Position numbers and translations under genes: made by a program. DNA of 64,000 nt from CF-96 sp036269455. GTDB lineage: Bacteria; Chloroflexota; Dormibacteria; Aeolococcales; Aeolococcaceae. A model generated the notes under the pieces. That model worked only from the letters and a program-made list of their open reading frames with translations. It ran no database searches and had not been told where the DNA came from. The stretch spans positions 1 through 64,000 of the forward strand of contig DATARS010000117.1 of the NCBI GenBank assembly GCA_036269455.1, read 5' to 3'. Of this stretch, positions 18,215 through 25,953 are shown piece after piece; the stretch's first letter is position 1; each line of letters opens with the position of its first letter.

Positions 18215-19771
18215 ATGGCGGTGCTCCTCCCCGCGCCGGCGGCGCCGGTCACCCCGCCCCGGCAGGAGACGGCGACGCGCCGGAGCCGCGGGCGCCGCCC
18301 GTGGGTCGCCGCGGCGCTGGTCCTGCTCGTCGCCGCCGCCGCCGTGCTCCGGCTCGTGCGCCTCGGCGACCAGCCCGGCGGCCTCTTCCAGGACGAGGCC
18401 GCGGAGGGGCTCGACGCCTGGCGGATCCTCCACGTCCCCGGGTTCCACCCGCTCTTCCTCGCCGACGACGGCGGACGCGAGGTCAGCTTCGCCTACCTGG
18501 TGGCGGCGGTGTTCCACGTCACCGGCCCGAGCGTCCTGGCGTTGCGCGCCACCGCGGCGGTGCTCGGCATCGCGGGCGTCGCGGTCACGCCGCTGGCGCT
18601 GCGCCGCTTCGGCGCGACCGCGGTGCTCGCGGGCACCGCCTGGGCGGCGGGCTCGGTCTGGCTCGTGGCGGTCGACCGCGACGGGATGCGCAACGTGCTC
18701 GTCCCCCTGGCGGGGACGCTCGCGCTCGCCGCGCTGCTCGCCTGGGGTGACCGTCCCTCATCACGATGGCGCGCGGCGCTGGCGGGCGGCGCCTGCGGGC
18801 TGGGGCTGTGGACCTACCAGCCGCTCAAGCTGCTCCCCGTGCTGGCGGCGCTGTGGCTGCTCTGGCTGCGCCGGTCCGACCCCGACCGCTGGCGGGCGAT
18901 GCGCGCCACCCTCCGCCCCGCCGCGATCGCGCTCGCGGTGCTGGCGGCGCCGATCGTCCTCGCGGCGGTCGCCGACCCGGTGAGCTACTTCGGGCGCGGG
19001 CTGAGCGTCAGCGCCGCCAACCCCGAGCGTCACGGGCTCAGCGCCATGCCGCTGCACGTGCTCCGCACCCTGGGGATGTTCGGGGTGCTCGGCGACCCCA
19101 ACCCGCGCCACGACGCCGGCGGGATGCCGCTGCTGCCGCTCGCGGTGGTGCCGCTGGCGATCGCCGGGGCGGTGCGCTGCTGGCGGGGACGCACCGACCC
19201 GGGGATGCGGCTGGTCCTGCTCGGGGTGCCGGTGATGCTGCTGCCGCCGCTGGTGGCGACCGAGGGGGCGGCGCCTCACTTCCTCCGCAGCCTCGGGCTC
19301 GCCCCCTTCTGCGCCGGGCTCGTGGGCATCGGCGCCGCGGCCGCCGTCGACGCCGGGCGGCGCCGCGGGCGCGGCGCCGCAACCCTTCTCGCCGGAGCGG
19401 CTGTGGGGGTCCTGCTGCTGCTCCCGGCGGTGGCCGGCGCACGCGCCTACCTCGACCGCCCGGTGGGCGAGCGCTACTCGGCCTACTCCTTCGACCTGGT
19501 GGCGATGGCGCAGCGGGCCGCGGCGCGGCCGGGAAGCGTGATCGTGCTCGACGACTACCGCGCCCTGGTGGTGCGCTTCCTCGACGCCGGCCTGCCGGTG
19601 ACCGTGGCCGATCCCGGGACCCGGCTGCGGCCGCCGCCGGGCACGCCGGTGCTCGCGCTGAGCCGCGCCACCCTGGCGACCAGCCTCGGCGCGGCCGCCG
19701 CCGCCCGCGCGGCGGTGGTCGAGCGCGACCCGACGGGAGCGCCGCGGGTCTGGTCGGCGGCGAGCGGATGA
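18215..19771 (+). CDS. GT-C family membrane glycosyltransferase (ArnT/PMT-like)
   Basis: A 518-residue polytopic protein with about ten to twelve membrane helices. After the first helix comes LVRLGDQPGGLFQDEA, where the DE pair is the metal-binding acidic motif in the first extracytoplasmic loop of GT-C enzymes (PMT, ArnT, GT39/GT83). These transfer sugars from polyprenyl-phosphate donors on the outer face of the membrane. The C-terminal 100 residues are soluble. The stop overlaps the start of a second GT-C gene by ATGA, so the pair is coexpressed. Acceptor unknown. Confidence 0.75.
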   Translation: MAVLLPAPAAPVTPPRQETATRRSRGRRPWVAAALVLLVAAAAVLRLVRLGDQPGGLFQDEAAEGLDAWRILHVPGFHPLFLADDGGREVSFAYLVAAVFHVTGPSVLALRATAAVLGIAGVAVTPLALRRFGATAVLAGTAWAAGSVWLVAVDRDGMRNVLVPLAGTLALAALLAWGDRPSSRWRAALAGGACGLGLWTYQPLKLLPVLAALWLLWLRRSDPDRWRAMRATLRPAAIALAVLAAPIVLAAVADPVSYFGRGLSVSAANPERHGLSAMPLHVLRTLGMFGVLGDPNPRHDAGGMPLLPLAVVPLAIAGAVRCWRGRTDPGMRLVLLGVPVMLLPPLVATEGAAPHFLRSLGLAPFCAGLVGIGAAAAVDAGRRRGRGAATLLAGAAVGVLLLLPAVAGARAYLDRPVGERYSAYSFDLVAMAQRAAARPGSVIVLDDYRALVVRFLDAGLPVTVADPGTRLRPPPGTPVLALSRATLATSLGAAAAARAAVVERDPTGAPRVWSAASG

Positions 19772-21246
19772 CCGCGCTCGCCGCGCCCGTCGCCGAGACC
19801 CCGCCGGCGGCGGCCCCGCGGCCCGGGGCGGGGGGGTATCGCCTCGGCGTCGCGCTCATCGCCGGCGCCGGGCTCGCCGCCCGCCTCGTCCTGCTCGGCC
19901 GGCAGCCGATCTCCCGCGATGAGGCGTTCACCGCGGTGGTGGCGCGGCGCTCCTGGGCGGGGATGCTCGACGGGGTGCGCCACGACTCGGCGCCGCCGCT
20001 GAGCTATCTGCTCGACCACCTCGCCACCACCTTCAGCTCCAGCCCCTCGCTGCTGCGCCTGCCCTCGGCGCTCGCCGGCGCCGCGGCCATCCCCGTCGCC
20101 GCCGCCCTGGGCCGCCGACTCGGCGGCGACCGCGCCGGCCTGGGCGCCGCCGCGGCCTGCGCCGCGCTCCCCTCGCTGCTCATCCCCGCTCGCGACGCGA
20201 GGATGTACGCGCTCGCCGCCACCCTGGTGATGGCGGTGACCCTGGTGCTCTGGCGGGCGCTCGAGCGCCCCGACCGCGGACGGCTCGCCGTGCTCAGCGG
20301 CGTGGTCGCGGCGTCGCTGCTCTCCCACTACCTCGCCGCCGTCGCGCTGGCGGCGGCGGTGGTGGCGGGGGCGGTGGTGCTGCCCCACCGGCGGGCGCTG
20401 CCCCGGGTCCTGCTCGCGGTGGGGCTGGGCTGCCTGCCGCTCGCGCTCTGGCTCCCCCTCGCCCACGCCCAGGCCGCCAACGCCGGCCAGGGCTTCTGGG
20501 CCTCGAACCTCGGGCCCGCCCCCACCCTGGGGATCGTCACCCAGCTCCTCGCCGGGCCCGGGGTCGACCAGGCGCTGCCCCAGCACACCCTCCTGGTCGT
20601 CGCCCAGGGGTTCTCGCTGCTCGGGGCGTCGCTCGCCGGCGCCGCGGTGCTCCTCGGCATCGCCCGGCCGGTGGTCTCGGGATGGCGCGGCGGCTGGTAC
20701 CTCGCCGCCGCCGGGCTCGGCGGCATCGGCCTGCTCTGCCTGATCAGTCTGCGCAGCCCGATCTGGGACGCGCGCTACGCGAGCGTTCTCTGGCCGCCGC
20801 TGGTGCCGCTGCTCGGCCTGGGCCTGGCCCGGCTGCGCGCCCTCGCGGTGCTCCCGGTCGCGGCGATGGCGACCGCCGGGCTGCTCATGGCCTTCCTCCA
20901 GACCCGCCCCGACGTCGACTCGGTGGCGGCGGAGCTCCGCGGCCGGGTCGGTCCCGGTGACGTGGTCCTCGCCACCCCCGACACCTACCTCCAGCTGCTC
21001 GCCGCGGGCGACGCCGCGACGGTGGCGCGGACCCACGTGCCCGCGCCGTCGGTCGACTGGTTCTGGGGTGTCGCCGCCTACCCGCCGGGAGCGCTGATGC
21101 CGGTTCCGCCCGCCTCGGCCCGGCGCGTCCGGGTCGTGACCGCCGAGGGCGACGCCCTCCCCGACCTGCCCCAGGATCTCGCCCGGACCTCCCACGGGTG
21201 CGCCGGCCTGGTCTGCATCGACGTCTTCGAAAGGGGTCAGAGGTAG
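19768..21246 (+). CDS. Second GT-C family glycosyltransferase (GT83-like)
   Basis: A 492-residue polytopic membrane protein related in layout to its upstream neighbour. The first loop contains GRQPISRDEAFT, with the acidic DE motif, and a second loop motif RDARMYAL resembles the R-x-x-R/Y region of ArnT-like and GT83 transferases. About ten membrane helices are followed by a soluble C-terminal region. It starts at ATG 19768, inside the stop of the preceding gene. The pair probably decorates cell-envelope lipids or glycans, but donor and acceptor cannot be read from sequence. Confidence 0.75.
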   Translation: MTALAAPVAETPPAAAPRPGAGGYRLGVALIAGAGLAARLVLLGRQPISRDEAFTAVVARRSWAGMLDGVRHDSAPPLSYLLDHLATTFSSSPSLLRLPSALAGAAAIPVAAALGRRLGGDRAGLGAAAACAALPSLLIPARDARMYALAATLVMAVTLVLWRALERPDRGRLAVLSGVVAASLLSHYLAAVALAAAVVAGAVVLPHRRALPRVLLAVGLGCLPLALWLPLAHAQAANAGQGFWASNLGPAPTLGIVTQLLAGPGVDQALPQHTLLVVAQGFSLLGASLAGAAVLLGIARPVVSGWRGGWYLAAAGLGGIGLLCLISLRSPIWDARYASVLWPPLVPLLGLGLARLRALAVLPVAAMATAGLLMAFLQTRPDVDSVAAELRGRVGPGDVVLATPDTYLQLLAAGDAATVARTHVPAPSVDWFWGVAAYPPGALMPVPPASARRVRVVTAEGDALPDLPQDLARTSHGCAGLVCIDVFERGQR

Positions 21247-21309
21247 CGTCCTCGCGACGTGACAGTCTCGCCGCCGTCACCGGACCCCGCCCGACGGCCC
21301 GCTCGGGCG

Positions 21310-21315
21310 GATAAT
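21310..21315 (+). promoter_or_regulatory. -10 element (GATAAT) of signal peptidase gene
   Basis: GATAAT ends 8 nt before ATG 21324, a leaderless-type spacing with no ribosome binding site between. Confidence 0.5.
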
Positions 21316-21323
21316 CGCGCCCG

Positions 21324-22106
21324 ATGTCCCAGATGACCGCGCTTCCCCCGGCGCCCCCCGAGGCTCCGCCTCCTCCCCCCGAGAAGAGTCCGGGCGGCGG
21401 TGGTCGCAAGCTCGTCCGCGACCTCCTCGAGGTGCTCGCCCTGGCGATCGCCCTCTACGTGGTCATCACCGTGTGCGTGCAGACCGTGCGCGTCGACGGG
21501 CCGAGCATGATCCCGACGCTCCAGAACAACGACCTGCTCTTCGCCGACAAGCTCACCTACACGCTGCACGCCCCCGAGCGCGGCGACATCGTGGTGCTCA
21601 AGCAGCCCGGCGATGTCAACCGCGACATCATCAAGCGGATCGTCGGGGTTCCCGGCGACACCATCGAGATCGACGGCGACTACCACGTCGTCAACGGGCA
21701 GCCCCGCCCGGCGGTGCTGATCAAGCCGGCGGGGGCGAGCACCTTCCAGGTCCTCCAGGAGCCCTACCTCCCCGACCAGACCAAGGATCCCTGGACCGAC
21801 GTCGACTTCTGCTGCGACTCCAACGGCAAGGCGACCAAGACGCCGCAGGCGCTGACCATCCCCAAGGACCGGTTCTTCGTGATGGGCGACAACCGCAACG
21901 TCTCGCTCGACTCGCGGTACATCGGCCTGATCCCGCGGGCGAACATCATCGCCCGGGCGCGGCTGCGCATCTGGCCGCTCAGCACCTTCGGGGGGCTGGC
22001 GCACGGCCCGGCGCTCGCGACCTCGCTGCTGCTCCCGCTGCCCTGGGGGCTGTACCGCCAGCGCCGCCGCGTCGCCGCGCTGGTCGCGGCGCGGACGCGG
22101 ATTTAA
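21324..22106 (+). CDS. lepB: Signal peptidase I
   Basis: A 260-residue type I signal peptidase. A proline-rich cytoplasmic tail precedes one membrane helix (about 35-54). The catalytic dyad is visible: S61 in GPSMIPTL and K104 in IIKRIVGVPGD. Box E (MGDNRNVSLDSR) is intact. A second hydrophobic stretch lies near the C-terminus. It cleaves signal peptides from exported proteins at the outer face of the membrane. The insertion between boxes D and E contains CC, which is unusual in this family. Confidence 0.95.
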   Translation: MSQMTALPPAPPEAPPPPPEKSPGGGGRKLVRDLLEVLALAIALYVVITVCVQTVRVDGPSMIPTLQNNDLLFADKLTYTLHAPERGDIVVLKQPGDVNRDIIKRIVGVPGDTIEIDGDYHVVNGQPRPAVLIKPAGASTFQVLQEPYLPDQTKDPWTDVDFCCDSNGKATKTPQALTIPKDRFFVMGDNRNVSLDSRYIGLIPRANIIARARLRIWPLSTFGGLAHGPALATSLLLPLPWGLYRQRRRVAALVAARTRI

Positions 22107-22110
22107 GCTC

Positions 22111-22146
22111 GGGGCGCTGACGCGCCCCCTTGCGGGGGACTCCCCC
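22111..22146 (+). terminator. Two GC-rich hairpins after lepB
   Basis: GGGGCGC-TGAC-GCGCCCC (22111-22128) starts 5 bp after the lepB stop, followed by GGGGG-ACT-CCCCC (22134-22146). There is no T-run, so this is a candidate terminator or 3'-end stabiliser rather than a classical intrinsic terminator. Confidence 0.45.
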
Positions 22147-22166
22147 CTGCCTCCCCCGAGCCGGTG

Positions 22167-22454
22167 CTACCCGCTCAGCGCCGCCGCGGCCGCCGCCGGG
22201 TCGGCGTTGCCGGCGATCAGCCGGTCGACCGCGGCGAGCACCACCGCCCTCGGGGCGAGCCCGCCGCCGGCCGCGTGCGAGGCCTCGCATACCGCCAGCA
22301 CCCAGCCGCGCTGCGGCTCGGGGAGCTGAGAGAGGAGCCGGTGGTCGTCGGACTGCAACCACGGCGCGATCGCCGGCTGTCCCGCACCGGCGCCGGCACC
22401 GGCGGGGGAGGGGAGCAGGGCGTCGTCGGACAGGGTGGGCCGCTGCGTGCTCAT
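22167..22454 (-). CDS. Small hypothetical protein
   Basis: A 95-residue frame with an Ala/Gly-rich N-terminus, a central amphipathic part (SDDHRLLSQLPEPQRGWVLA) and an alanine-rich C-terminal helix. It lacks membrane segments and recognisable motifs. It lies 61 bp downstream of the response regulator gene on the same strand, so it may be cotranscribed. No clear ribosome binding site precedes ATG 22454, which lowers confidence. Confidence 0.4.
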   Translation of the reverse strand: MSTQRPTLSDDALLPSPAGAGAGAGQPAIAPWLQSDDHRLLSQLPEPQRGWVLAVCEASHAAGGGLAPRAVVLAAVDRLIAGNADPAAAAAALSG

Positions 22455-22515
22455 ACCGCCATGATGGCGCGATCGCGAGCGCGGAACAAGGCCGCGAGCA
22501 GGCTCGCGGCCGGGG

Positions 22516-22950
22516 TCAGTCGGTGCCGGAGGACTCGACGCGGTGGCCGCTGGTCGGATGCTCCTGGACCCGGCCGGTGATGGTGACCTGGGTGGCGAGC
22601 GCGCGGTTCACCGCGGCGACCAGGGCGGGCACCGCGAAGGGCTTGCGCACCACCTCGATGTCGAGCATCGCCAGGCTCTCCGCCGACCGCCACAACCCCT
22701 CGTCACCGGTGACGATGAGGCAGGGGAGGGTGGGGTGGAGCGAGCGGATCTCCATCACGGTGTCGAGCCCGGTGGTCCCCGGCATGCGGAAGTCGGAGAG
22801 GAAGAGGTCGGGCCGCAGACCGTCACGCACCAGCCGTGTCGCCTCGACGCCGTCGAAGGCCGCCGTCACCTCGTGGCCGCTGCTCTCGAGCACGAGGCAG
22901 ATCATGCGGAGAAGGTCGGCGTGGTCCTCCGCGACCAGGATCTTTGCCAT
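22516..22950 (-). CDS. Single-domain response regulator (CheY-like)
   Basis: A 144-residue receiver protein. Acidic pocket E8-D9, phospho-acceptor D53 in LFLSDFRMPG, T81 and K103 (VVRKPF) are all present. About 25 residues of disordered tail follow; there is no DNA-binding or enzymatic output domain. GGAGGGGA directly precedes ATG 22950. No histidine kinase is encoded in the window, so the partner is elsewhere. Confidence 0.92.
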   Translation of the reverse strand: MAKILVAEDHADLLRMICLVLESSGHEVTAAFDGVEATRLVRDGLRPDLFLSDFRMPGTTGLDTVMEIRSLHPTLPCLIVTGDEGLWRSAESLAMLDIEVVRKPFAVPALVAAVNRALATQVTITGRVQEHPTSGHRVESSGTD

Positions 22951-23001
22951 TCCCCTCCACCGAACGCTACCACGGGGTCGACCGAAAGGCCGGACAACCC
23001 T

Positions 23002-23823
23002 TCAAACGCCACGGAGGCTTCGCTCTTGCGAAACGCTGTCCCACCACAGGGTCACCAGTCCGCGGGGCCGGCCGCCGACCAGCCAGCGCCCGTCCTCGTG
23101 GACCACCCACGGAGCGAGGAGCTCGACCAGCTCGGGGTCGCGCTCCGGCGGCAGGCAGAGGCGGCGCCGGAAGCCGGCGACGAGGTGGTCGCGGTGGCGG
23201 ACGGCGAACCCCCGGGGCCGCTCCCAGCGCTCGACCCGGGGGTCGATGCCGATCTCACGGAGCACCGCGACGGCGTCCTCCCAGCCGGGACCGTCGGGCC
23301 GCTCCAGGTCCCAGAAGTGCCGCCAGAGGGCGCGTTCCTCCGGGGTGTCGCGGGGATGCGACTCGGTGATCTCCACCACCACGCGCCGCCCGGCCGCGGC
23401 GTCGAGGGCGAGGACGAAGGGGGCCAGGTCGCCGCAGTTGTAGAGGACATGCCCGCAGACCACGACGTCGGCGGCGCCCGCCTCGGCGGCCACCTCCGGC
23501 CAGCGGCCGGGTACCAGGGTGTCACCGCCGCTCGCCTCGAGCATCTCCTCGGAGGCGTCGACGGCGACGACGTGAGCCCCGGCGAGCGCCAGCGGGCGCG
23601 ACATCGCCCCGCCCCCGGCGCCGACATCGATGACCCGCCCGTGCCGCGGCAGCGCCTCGAGCGCCCGACGGTGGGAGACGGTCAGCGGCGCCTCGGAGAC
23701 GGCGAGGAAGGGCTCGACCGGCAGCCGCCACGGATCCTCGGGCGCCTGGGCGCGGATCTCCTCGGGGATGCCCCAGCCCTCGAGCTGCTCCCGCCAGCGC
23801 CGGGCCGCCGCGGCGTCGCTCAC
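23002..23823 (-). CDS. SAM-dependent class I methyltransferase
   Basis: A 273-residue protein with methyltransferase motif I, VIDVGAGGGAMSRP, and the acidic end of strand 2 (VVAVDAS) that binds the SAM ribose. Downstream of the Rossmann core are about 110 residues rich in Trp and Arg. The GTG start at 23823 overlaps the stop of the HExxH gene by four bases, giving a coupled pair. An upstream open extension lacks coding character, so I prefer this start. Substrate unknown. Confidence 0.82.
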   Translation of the reverse strand: MSDAAAARRWREQLEGWGIPEEIRAQAPEDPWRLPVEPFLAVSEAPLTVSHRRALEALPRHGRVIDVGAGGGAMSRPLALAGAHVVAVDASEEMLEASGGDTLVPGRWPEVAAEAGAADVVVCGHVLYNCGDLAPFVLALDAAAGRRVVVEITESHPRDTPEERALWRHFWDLERPDGPGWEDAVAVLREIGIDPRVERWERPRGFAVRHRDHLVAGFRRRLCLPPERDPELVELLAPWVVHEDGRWLVGGRPRGLVTLWWDSVSQERSLRGV

Positions 23824-24413
23824 CCCGGCCGGCGCCGCCCCCGAGGAGCCGGCCGCCCGGCGGCGCTCGCCGCCCGCCCGACCGGGGCGGTGCGGTCGTC
23901 GGGATCCGGCGGCAGCACCATGCCCACCGCGAGCGCGTCGGCGAGCGCCCGCAGCCGCGAGTAGAAGCCCGCCGTGTGCGGCGACCGCGCCAGCCGCAGC
24001 GCGGTGAAGTCGAAGTGGTGGACCCACTCGTGGAGCAGGGTGTTGAGGAACACCTTGGCCGCCACCACCTGCCCCCGCACCGCGGTGCGGTGGTAGATGC
24101 GGATCCGCGCCCGGGAGACCTCGCCGTCCTCGAACCAGCAGCGGTAGTACCCGTAGGTCCGCGACCGCAGCCGCTGGCCGTCGTGCTGATGCACCTGCGG
24201 CCGGTCGGGGACGACCAGCTCCACCGGCCCGATCCGGGCGCAGGCGCAGAGCTCGTCGAGCAGCATCTGGCCGATGCGGCGGCGCTCGAGCGCGTCGTCC
24301 CCCGCCGAGACCACCCGCAGCGCCAGCCCTCGCGCCACGGTGCTGGGCCGCACGGGCAGCCCGGTGACCCGCTGGCTCTGCCGGTAGACGGCGTCGGTGT
24401 CCTGGCCGAACAT
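23820..24413 (-). CDS. Small HExxH metalloprotease-like protein
   Basis: A 197-residue protein from ATG 24413. The only strong motif is LLHEWVHHFDF, an HExxH zinc site; a distal third ligand is not obvious. The N-terminal half is arginine-rich without signal peptide. Length and motif resemble SprT-like or uncharacterised zincin families. TATACT lies 11 nt upstream of the start. The frame is open further upstream but would run antisense through the tRNA gene, so that extension is rejected. It is coupled to the methyltransferase by a GTGA overlap. Confidence 0.6.
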   Translation of the reverse strand: MFGQDTDAVYRQSQRVTGLPVRPSTVARGLALRVVSAGDDALERRRIGQMLLDELCACARIGPVELVVPDRPQVHQHDGQRLRSRTYGYYRCWFEDGEVSRARIRIYHRTAVRGQVVAAKVFLNTLLHEWVHHFDFTALRLARSPHTAGFYSRLRALADALAVGMVLPPDPDDRTAPVGRAASAAGRPAPRGRRRPG

Positions 24414-24539
24414 GCTTTCGCCCCAGTATACGGCGGCTCCGAGCTCCCTCAGCCCTCCGAGACCACCCTCAGCGGCGGTCGAGGCCGATGACGTCACCCT
24501 CGGTGGAGCCGCTCCGCCGCTCGCGTACGATGCGGCTGC

Positions 24540-24625
24540 GCCGAGCTGGCGGAACGGTAGACGCCGTGGTCTTAAAAACCACTGGGGGCAACCCCGTCCG
24601 GGTTCGAATCCCGGGCTCGGCACCA
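24540..24625 (+). tRNA. tRNA-Leu (anticodon UAA)
   Basis: A complete class II tRNA: acceptor stem GCCGAGC (24540-24546) pairs with GCTCGGC (24615-24621), the anticodon stem GTGGT/ACCAC encloses loop CTTAAAA with anticodon TAA (24573-24575), the long variable arm folds as GGGG-CAA-CCCC-like, and TTCGAAT forms the T loop. CCA is encoded at 24623-24625. TACGAT at 24526-24531 is a likely -10 element. Confidence 0.97.
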
Positions 24626-24645
24626 GTTCAGGCGTGGTTGCGCAC

Positions 24646-24651
24646 TAGAGT
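24646..24651 (+). promoter_or_regulatory. -10 element (TAGAGT) of the DinB-like gene
   Basis: TAGAGT ends 8 nt before ATG 24660, consistent with leaderless transcription; no Shine-Dalgarno sequence is present. Confidence 0.4.
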
Positions 24652-24659
24652 CCGCGCCC

Positions 24660-25199
24660 ATGACCGTCATCGACGACCACGGGCGCCCCGAACCTCCGGT
24701 CGCGGCAGACGAGACCGCGACGCTCCTCGGCTTCCTCGACTATCAGCGCGCGACCCTGGGGTGGAAGTGCGCTGGGCTGGGCTCGGACGGGCTGCGGGCG
24801 AAGGTCGGCGCGTCGTCGGTGACACTCGGCGGGTTGCTCAAGCACATGGCCCTCGTCGAGGACGGCTGGTTCTCACGGTCGCTGCACGGCAGGGAGTACT
24901 CGCCTCCGTGGAACGCGGTGGACTGGAAGTCCGACCCGGACTGGGAATGGCACACCGCCACCGACGACTCCCCCGAGCAGCTCCGGGCGCTCTGGCAGGA
25001 GTCCGTGGATCGGTCCCGCGCCCTGACCGCGGAGGCGCTCGCCGACGGCGGCCTCGACCGGCTCGCCGGGCGCACGTGGCCCGACGGGACGGCGCCCAGC
25101 CTGCGATGGATCGTGGTCCACATGATCGAGGAGTACGCCCGGCACAACGGCCACGCCGACCTCCTGCGGGAGTCGGTGGACGGCGAGACCGGGGAGTAG
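24660..25199 (+). CDS. DinB/DUF664-family protein
   Basis: A 179-residue protein with the DinB-like four-helix layout. Metal-binding histidines are plausible in LLKHMALVEDGWF and in HMIEEYARHNGHADLLRE, the latter being the family's characteristic final helix. Members include mycothiol- or bacillithiol-dependent transferases and many of unknown function. ATG 24660 has no ribosome site but has a -10 element 8 nt upstream. Confidence 0.85.
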   Translation: MTVIDDHGRPEPPVAADETATLLGFLDYQRATLGWKCAGLGSDGLRAKVGASSVTLGGLLKHMALVEDGWFSRSLHGREYSPPWNAVDWKSDPDWEWHTATDDSPEQLRALWQESVDRSRALTAEALADGGLDRLAGRTWPDGTAPSLRWIVVHMIEEYARHNGHADLLRESVDGETGE

Positions 25200-25242
25200 C
25201 CCCCCCGTACGCGAGAGGTTTGACGCGATCTTGTCACGCCCG

Positions 25243-25350
25243 CCGTCACGGCCGTGACGGGACCGCCGCCAGGGTGTTCCGGCCCGTCCACTCGGCGAAT
25301 GCCGGCTCCGAGCACCGACACACTCCTGTCGGTGGCCGCCCGCAGGCGGT
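25243..25350 (+). promoter_or_regulatory. Structured leader with an 18-bp palindrome and two hairpins
   Basis: CCGTCACGG-CCGTGACGG (25243-25260) is a perfect 18-bp palindrome. Downstream are the hairpins CACCGACA-CACTCC-TGTCGGTG (25313-25334) and GCCGCC-CGCA-GGCGGT (25335-25350). The second ends just before the ribosome site TTTGAGGAGA of the gene at 25370. The palindrome suits a dimeric regulator, and the hairpins suggest a structured 5' leader. Confidence 0.5.
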
Positions 25351-25369
25351 TCCTTTGAGGAGACCCCCC

Positions 25370-25720
25370 ATGGCAGACGAGATCAAGGCCCCGCGGGCCG
25401 CCCGCGCTGCGCGGCGCACCCGCAAGACCATCGTGCCCGAGGCCGTCGAGGCCGTCGTCGCCGCCGCCGAGGCCCCCGTTTCCGCCGAGCAGGTCGTCAC
25501 CATCACCCGGGACGTGGTGTCCGCGTTCACCGCGCTCGAGTCCGCCACCCTCGAGGCCCGATCGAAGAGTCATCCGCTGACGCTGCGCCGCACCGGACAG
25601 GGCAAGTTCGTGGCCACCTGCAGCCGCTGCGAGCTCGACCTCCCGGTTCTCGACACCGCCCGCGGCTGGACCTACCCGACCCTCTCCGAGTGCCCGAACC
25701 CGCAGCAGTCGGCCAGCTGA
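25370..25720 (+). CDS. Small protein with a CxxC...C C-terminal module
   Basis: A 116-residue protein. The first half is Ala/Arg/Lys-rich, basic and probably disordered (MADEIKAPRAARAARRTRK). The last 40 residues read KFVATCSRCELDLPVL, then a Trp, then SECPNP: a small Cys-Cys-Cys module. A closely similar module ends the protein at 28789, with matching F-x-A-x-C-x-x-C, VL, W and CPxxP positions. The GAGGAG ribosome site is strong and a structured leader precedes it, suggesting high or regulated expression. Function unknown; the basic tail could bind nucleic acid. Confidence 0.72.
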   Translation: MADEIKAPRAARAARRTRKTIVPEAVEAVVAAAEAPVSAEQVVTITRDVVSAFTALESATLEARSKSHPLTLRRTGQGKFVATCSRCELDLPVLDTARGWTYPTLSECPNPQQSAS

Positions 25721-25884
25721 TCCCGATCAGCGGACGTCTGACACCTCACCTTCGGACCGCGGCGACCGTCGGCCGCGGCCGTGGAGTGGGGGAGGTCCCG
25801 GCAGCAGCAGTCCGGCACGTCACACCGCGCCATGACGACGCCCCGATCCACCATGCAGCCGCAGTCGGCGCACTCGAACTTCAT
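25672..25884 (-). CDS. Possible small cysteine-rich (zinc-binding) protein
   Basis: A 70-residue frame from ATG 25884 with GGAGGG upstream. It opens MKFECADCGCMVDRGVVMARC and continues with a DCCC cluster, so at least eight cysteines fall in the first half, as in small zinc-ribbon proteins. The C-terminus overlaps the end of the convergent gene at 25370-25720 by 49 bp. It is divergent from the MerB-like gene. Cysteine density argues for a real gene; overlap and short length argue against. Confidence 0.4.
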   Translation of the reverse strand: MKFECADCGCMVDRGVVMARCDVPDCCCRDLPHSTAAADGRRGPKVRCQTSADRDQLADCCGFGHSERVG

Positions 25885-25953
25885 CGGTCGCTCGCCCTCC
25901 GTCCTGCCACCTCCGGCTGGACCCTCGTGTCCGGACGTCAATATTCTCGCTCG

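Noticed and set aside
24414..24623. N-terminal extension of the HExxH protein gene to 24623
   Set aside because: The extension would be read antisense across the tRNA-Leu gene, and the segment lacks coding character; ATG 24413 is the better start.
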